11,500 nucleotides of DNA, taken from positions 5,416,001-5,427,500 of the forward strand of contig NC_135566.1 of the NCBI RefSeq assembly GCF_964340395.1, in the 5' to 3' direction. Shown here one piece after another: positions 8,631 to 11,500 of the stretch (its first letter is position 1; every line of letters starts with the position of its first letter). The translations under genes were made by a program, and so were the position numbers. The notes under the pieces were generated by a model. The model saw only the letters and a program-made list of their open reading frames with translations, did no database searches and was not told the origin of the DNA. This DNA is from Glandiceps talaboti. Lineage: Eukaryota > Hemichordata > Enteropneusta > Spengelidae.

Positions 8631-8634
8631 TTTG
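8624..8634 (-). promoter_or_regulatory. YY1-like motif over the start codon
   Basis: The minus strand reads CAAAATGGCGG across the initiation codon. It matches the AANATGGCGG core of YY1 sites, which often overlap start codons in animal promoters. It is also a good translation start context (A at -3, G at +4). Coding constraint on Met-Ala-Asp explains part of the match. Confidence 0.35.
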
Positions 8635-8732
8635 ACTGTCTATTCCGTATATTTAGTACGTATCGTTGCAGCAATGAACCGTGTGGCCGGCTGTGAATAT
8701 CAATTAGGTAACTCCCGAAGAATATTTCACCG

Positions 8733-8792
8733 TTAACGTTGATCGACACCAGAAAAGGTATATCCCGTATTGTTGTCCACTCTCCTAAACAT
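8733..8792 (-). other. Possible upstream ORF in the 5' leader (19 codons)
   Basis: An ATG at 8792-8790 opens 19 codons ending with TAA at 8735-8733, about 100 nt before the GRK2 start. It is the nearest upstream ATG on this strand; none occurs between 8631 and 8789. It matters only if transcription starts right of 8792, which is unknown. No peptide similarity is recognised. Confidence 0.2.
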
Positions 8793-8952
8793 CACAAACG
8801 TCTCAGGTAAGAGGAAATCACCACCATCTAGCCCTGTATTTGACCTCCAACGACACGGCCAGGTCTTGTCAATGATACAGGGGGGAGCCAACACATAATA
8901 GAACAGCTTGCAACGAAGAGCGCTCTCGGTCTCTTGCTTGCCGGTGAATGTA

Positions 8953-8957
8953 ATTGG
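8953..8957 (-). promoter_or_regulatory. CCAAT box on the gene's strand
   Basis: On the minus strand the sequence reads GGACCAATTA, a CCAAT core in the same orientation as GRK2 and about 323 nt upstream of its ATG. NF-Y binds such cores. A second CCAAT, on the plus strand, is at 8965-8969. The flanks are only partly like the NF-Y consensus. Confidence 0.4.
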
Positions 8958-8983
8958 TCCATTTCCAATTTATTAAATTGTGG

Positions 8984-8991
8984 TGACGTCA
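8984..8991 (-). promoter_or_regulatory. Perfect cAMP response element TGACGTCA
   Basis: The full 8-bp palindrome TGACGTCA, the CREB/ATF consensus, sits 354 nt upstream of the start codon in the CpG-rich region and about 27 bp from a CCAAT box, a common promoter arrangement. A half site TGACGTG lies at about 9147. GRK2 ends signalling by receptors that often raise cAMP, so cAMP feedback on this gene is a plausible inference but is not shown here. Confidence 0.5.
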
Positions 8992-9281
8992 TTAGAAAAC
9001 ATATCTGATGTCTCCTACATGCGGCAGTATTGAAGAGTGGCCTAGCATGTTGGAGTGAATGTTCTGAGCCGTCATTTAAATAAAATAATCTAACTTGAAA
9101 ACACGAAGGAATGCAAACTTTTAGATTCGTGACGAGTGTAGAGCAGTGACGTGCTTTTGATAGAACACAGTTGTTCAGTTGTTACACCCCCGGAATTTTT
9201 TTAAGCCGTCCGTCCAGAGAAACGCAACAACATATATGGTGACATAAAAAAGTTCTGCTTTAGATTAAAGTTTGGTGTTTG

Positions 9282-9325
9282 AAATTAAATTAAATTAAAT
9301 TAAATTAAATTAAATTAAATTAAAT
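9282..9325 (+). repeat. Pentanucleotide microsatellite (AAATT)n
   Basis: About 8.8 uninterrupted copies of AAATT just upstream of the CpG-rich promoter zone. Being uninterrupted, it is likely polymorphic in length. Confidence 0.95.
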
Positions 9326-10236
9326 CAAACAATGAACTGTATCCTCAGTAGGAATAGTAAGCTTAAACCAACTTGAAATAACCCCAGGTTTTCAAAAAAT
9401 TGCCAACTGAAACAGGTTCTTTGGCAGTTCCTAAAAACAATCTGTCTGTTTCACCAAACGTATTCTTCTAGTAAAATAATTACTTCTAACAGAGTGTTTA
9501 TGCTTCTAAACATCATGAATTATGAATTATTGTTATTGAACGAGGCAATCATCTTTAACAAGTCTATGCCCTGAGCTCATAACCCGATCGTCCGTATGGT
9601 AAAATTAATAGATGTGTATTTCGTTGTTTTTTATTAGTTTCTGTGCTGCGATAGTAACTATGCACACTTTTCTACTATCCAGTAGACTTACTTCATCTCC
9701 CTGTTGCATGTGTTCCTCGACCCCCACCCTTACCCTATCATATCCGTATCCCCATTTTTTTCTTTATGTCCCAGTTATTTCACTTATAATAAATACAATG
9801 AAATAGTCTTTTGTATTTACTTATTTAAATTATTGTTCCAGTATATCATCTGTATCTCCACCTTCCCCTATTTCATGTGTGGACCTCTCACTCCCGTCAC
9901 TTATATCCACATCCATATTTCAGTGTCCAGACTAATTATGCAGTGTGCTTTTTTATTGTTGCCATTGACGACGCTTTGATTGTTCCCACGTATGACCTAT
10001 TTTTATATAACTAGATTTATTATTATGGTGAGAAAGGTAACATAACATAACAATGCCTTACAGTAGTGCGGAAGAGTTATTTTCACCCTTGTCTGTTGTC
10101 ACCCTGTTTTTTGTGACGTATATTGCATATTAATCAGTTGTAGGTTCTCATCATCATGATGCAGGATTAGGTCGTTCCGGTTGACCATGCTTCACGTCAC
10201 GGTAAGCTTCGCGACGGGTCGGTTGGTACGATGAGT

Positions 10237-10251
10237 GGGTGGGTGGGTTGG
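10237..10251 (+). other. Candidate G-quadruplex motif
   Basis: GGGTGGGTGGGTTGG has three GGG runs with single-T loops and a final GG, so a two-tetrad form is complete and a three-tetrad form would need the GGG at about 10216. It lies directly before a 9-bp hairpin. Confidence 0.4.
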
Positions 10252-10254
10252 CTA

Positions 10255-10277
10255 ATGTATAGGATACCCCTATACAT
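10255..10277. repeat. Perfect 9-bp stem hairpin
   Basis: ATGTATAGG-ATACC-CCTATACAT: perfectly complementary arms with a 5-nt loop. Confidence 0.6.
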
Positions 10278-10652
10278 GCAAAATGATGCAATTGAATTGT
10301 CAAAAACAAATCAACAACATATGTATCATACTTGGTCAATTCATGGTAGCTTGTATGGTTCATTATTATACACATTTTCGGAAGTATCTTGCCGTACCTA
10401 TACAGTACCATTACACTCCAACGTACACCCCGGTAGAGTTACTGGAGTCGCTTTCTTTCACAATTTACAGAATTGTCCTTATCTCATGTATATTATCTAA
10501 TTTTCAAAATCTGGATTGTATGATTACGCGGAAGTCGAGTTGATTGACACCCACGTTGAGGCGTTTACCTCCATCCAACCTCAGACCATGTATATAGTTA
10601 TCTGAGATCCAACGTGTCATCGTTAGGGAGCCTTCAGCGATTACATGTACAT

Positions 10653-10663
10653 GGGGGGGGGGG
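10653..10663 (+). repeat. Homopolymer run of 11 G
   Basis: Eleven consecutive G after ACAT and before AGGCAGGAGG. It is the longest G run in the window and a site of likely slippage or sequencing length error. Confidence 0.9.
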
Positions 10664-10710
10664 AGGCAGGAGGAATAAGATTGGCCACGTTTTACAAAGC
10701 GGTTCTAAGA

Positions 10711-10751
10711 GGAGGGTCATCTTTTAGAAAATGGAATTAGTGGAGGGTCAT
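10711..10751 (+). repeat. GGAGGGTCAT repeated 31 bp apart
   Basis: GGAGGGTCATCTTTT at 10711 and GGAGGGTCATATTTT at 10742 share 14 of 15 bases. Both contain GGGTCA, a nuclear-receptor-like half site, but they look more like the remains of a short tandem repeat family. Confidence 0.6.
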
Positions 10752-10810
10752 ATTTTGCTTTGACTCATTGCTCATTATCTAGCTTTGCATTATTTCGTAG
10801 TTTTGACATC

Positions 10811-10869
10811 CCACCGCTGCCACCGATGCCAAATCTTATTGCTGCCACTTGCCACCAATGCCACCGTTG
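10811..10869 (+). repeat. Degenerate 9-bp repeat CCACCNNTG
   Basis: CCACCGCTG and CCACCGATG are adjacent (10811-10828), and CCACCAATG and CCACCGTTG are adjacent (10852-10869), with a diverged middle. The 9-bp period keeps frame, but stops in nearby sequence and the lack of splice-bounded similarity argue against an exon. Confidence 0.6.
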
Positions 10870-11113
10870 TATCGTAATATCGGAACATATCAGTAAAATC
10901 GGATCGCTGTTAACAACCATGCAGTGAATCACTTGTTAGTTATGATGTGATGAAGAGAGGAGTGGGTCTCACAGTAGAAAAGGGGAAGTGTGGTAAGATA
11001 ATGGAGATAATGTGGTAGAGTGGGGATGTTGACCATGCATGGAATAAAATACGTGGTCTCTTCGGAAAAAGGATTCCAGTGTATCTCTGGTCTATATGGT
11101 CAAAACAGACCCC

Positions 11114-11129
11114 TGACCTGGAATGACCC
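11114..11129 (-). promoter_or_regulatory. DR4-type nuclear receptor half-site pair
   Basis: The minus strand reads GGGTCATTCCAGGTCA: two AGGTCA-like half sites in direct orientation with a 4-bp spacer, the arrangement preferred by RXR heterodimers such as those with thyroid hormone or LXR-type receptors. It lies 2.5 kb upstream of GRK2. Only the motif is seen; use is unknown. Confidence 0.3.
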
Positions 11130-11500
11130 GTTAGTGAGAGGTGTTAATACAAAATAAATATTTACCCTTTATAGCATAATGATAAGATCAATGTCAAAGA
11201 AAAACGTTGATCTTGAATATGATGGAGAAGCACAGATACTTGACTAAGAATACTGCAACTTTATACACATTGACAAAATGTCAAGAAATGCAATTTTAAA
11301 AAAGCAAGGAAACTCCAAAAGCAATTAATGGGGGCTAAAATGGAAGAGAAAATAACTTAACATGGTTCTTGAATATCACCTACCGTCTACTATTTATATA
11401 TTGAAGTGGTTATTGATATCAGAACACCAACATTTCAATTCAAACGTCTTCATTATATGCTGTACACAGACTACAGTGTACACAGGAGAGGGTTAAATGA

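Larger units (their letters stand above)
8631..9240 (-). promoter_or_regulatory. GRK2: CpG-rich promoter and 5' leader region of GRK2
   Basis: CpG is clearly enriched: a hand count over 8521-9240 gives about 33 CpG in 720 nt, against about 5 in positions 1-720. Together with the start codon at 8630 this points to an unmethylated, TATA-less promoter. No TATA box at a sensible distance was seen. It contains a perfect CRE (8984-8991) and a CCAAT box on the gene's strand (8953-8957). The transcription start cannot be placed from sequence; the leader may be up to a few hundred nt and has no clear 5' UTR intron. Confidence 0.65.
9241..11500. other. Upstream intergenic region, no gene supported
   Basis: Apart from the pentanucleotide repeat, this 2.3 kb holds a pyrimidine-rich stretch (about 9660-9780), a G-rich run and hairpin (10237-10277), G11 (10653-10663), short repeats (10711-10869) and a possible DR4 site (11114-11129). 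Open frames at 9612-9979 and 10154-10543 overlap one another, are hydrophobic or low complexity, and show no family motif or splice-bounded conservation. The stretches 9330-9600, 9980-10200, 10280-10650 and 10870-11110 show nothing recognisable. A distant gene's intron or UTR cannot be excluded. Confidence 0.6.

Noticed and set aside
9612-9979. Overlapping plus-strand hydrophobic frames
   Set aside because: They arise from a pyrimidine-rich stretch, which encodes Leu, Phe, Ser and Pro in any frame. The two frames overlap each other, so composition explains both.
10154-10543. Overlapping frames on both strands near the G-rich motif
   Set aside because: Mutually overlapping on both strands, no family similarity, no start or splice context that favours one.

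Overview
The window is animal nuclear DNA: AT-rich, intron-dominated and full of short diverged repeats. It holds one gene that can be identified with confidence, the 5' end of a G protein-coupled receptor kinase of the GRK2/3 (beta-adrenergic receptor kinase) subfamily, on the minus strand. Three coding exons (8630-8518, 8368-8292, 7869-7796) splice with consensus GT/AG sites and continuous phase into the first 88 residues. These cover the receptor-engaging N-terminal helix and the first part of the RGS-homology domain. A single GRK2/3-type sequence this close to the vertebrate one, plus frequent ACATGTA-like words and low CpG outside the promoter, suggests an aquatic bilaterian invertebrate (mollusc, echinoderm, hemichordate or lancelet). 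The species cannot be fixed from this sequence.

Layout from right to left, following transcription. Positions 9241-11500 are upstream intergenic DNA with simple repeats and no supportable gene. Positions about 8631-9240 are a CpG-rich promoter/5' leader with a perfect CRE, a CCAAT box on the gene's strand and a YY1-like motif over the start codon. Positions 8630-7796 hold exons 1-3 with introns of 149 and 422 nt. Positions 7795-1 are intron 3, at least 7.8 kb long and leaving the window, because no match to the expected exon 4 was found by eye.

Intron 3 is where the repeats lie. They are a diverged tandem array of about 155 bp period (1 to about 590), a 29-bp duplication, a duplicated block around a 161-bp segment with 14-bp inverted ends, an inverted relative of that segment at 3429-3482, a 47-bp minisatellite (3810-4132) and a 26-bp tandem duplication. 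There are also five near-identical palindromes built on AGGTCA (inverted repeat, zero spacing) between 2929 and 4513. The palindrome cluster is the most interesting unexplained signal: it is either a set of nuclear-receptor-type sites or the conserved core of a small repeat family. No CRISPR array, tRNA, rRNA, complete transposase gene or microbial-type operon is visible.
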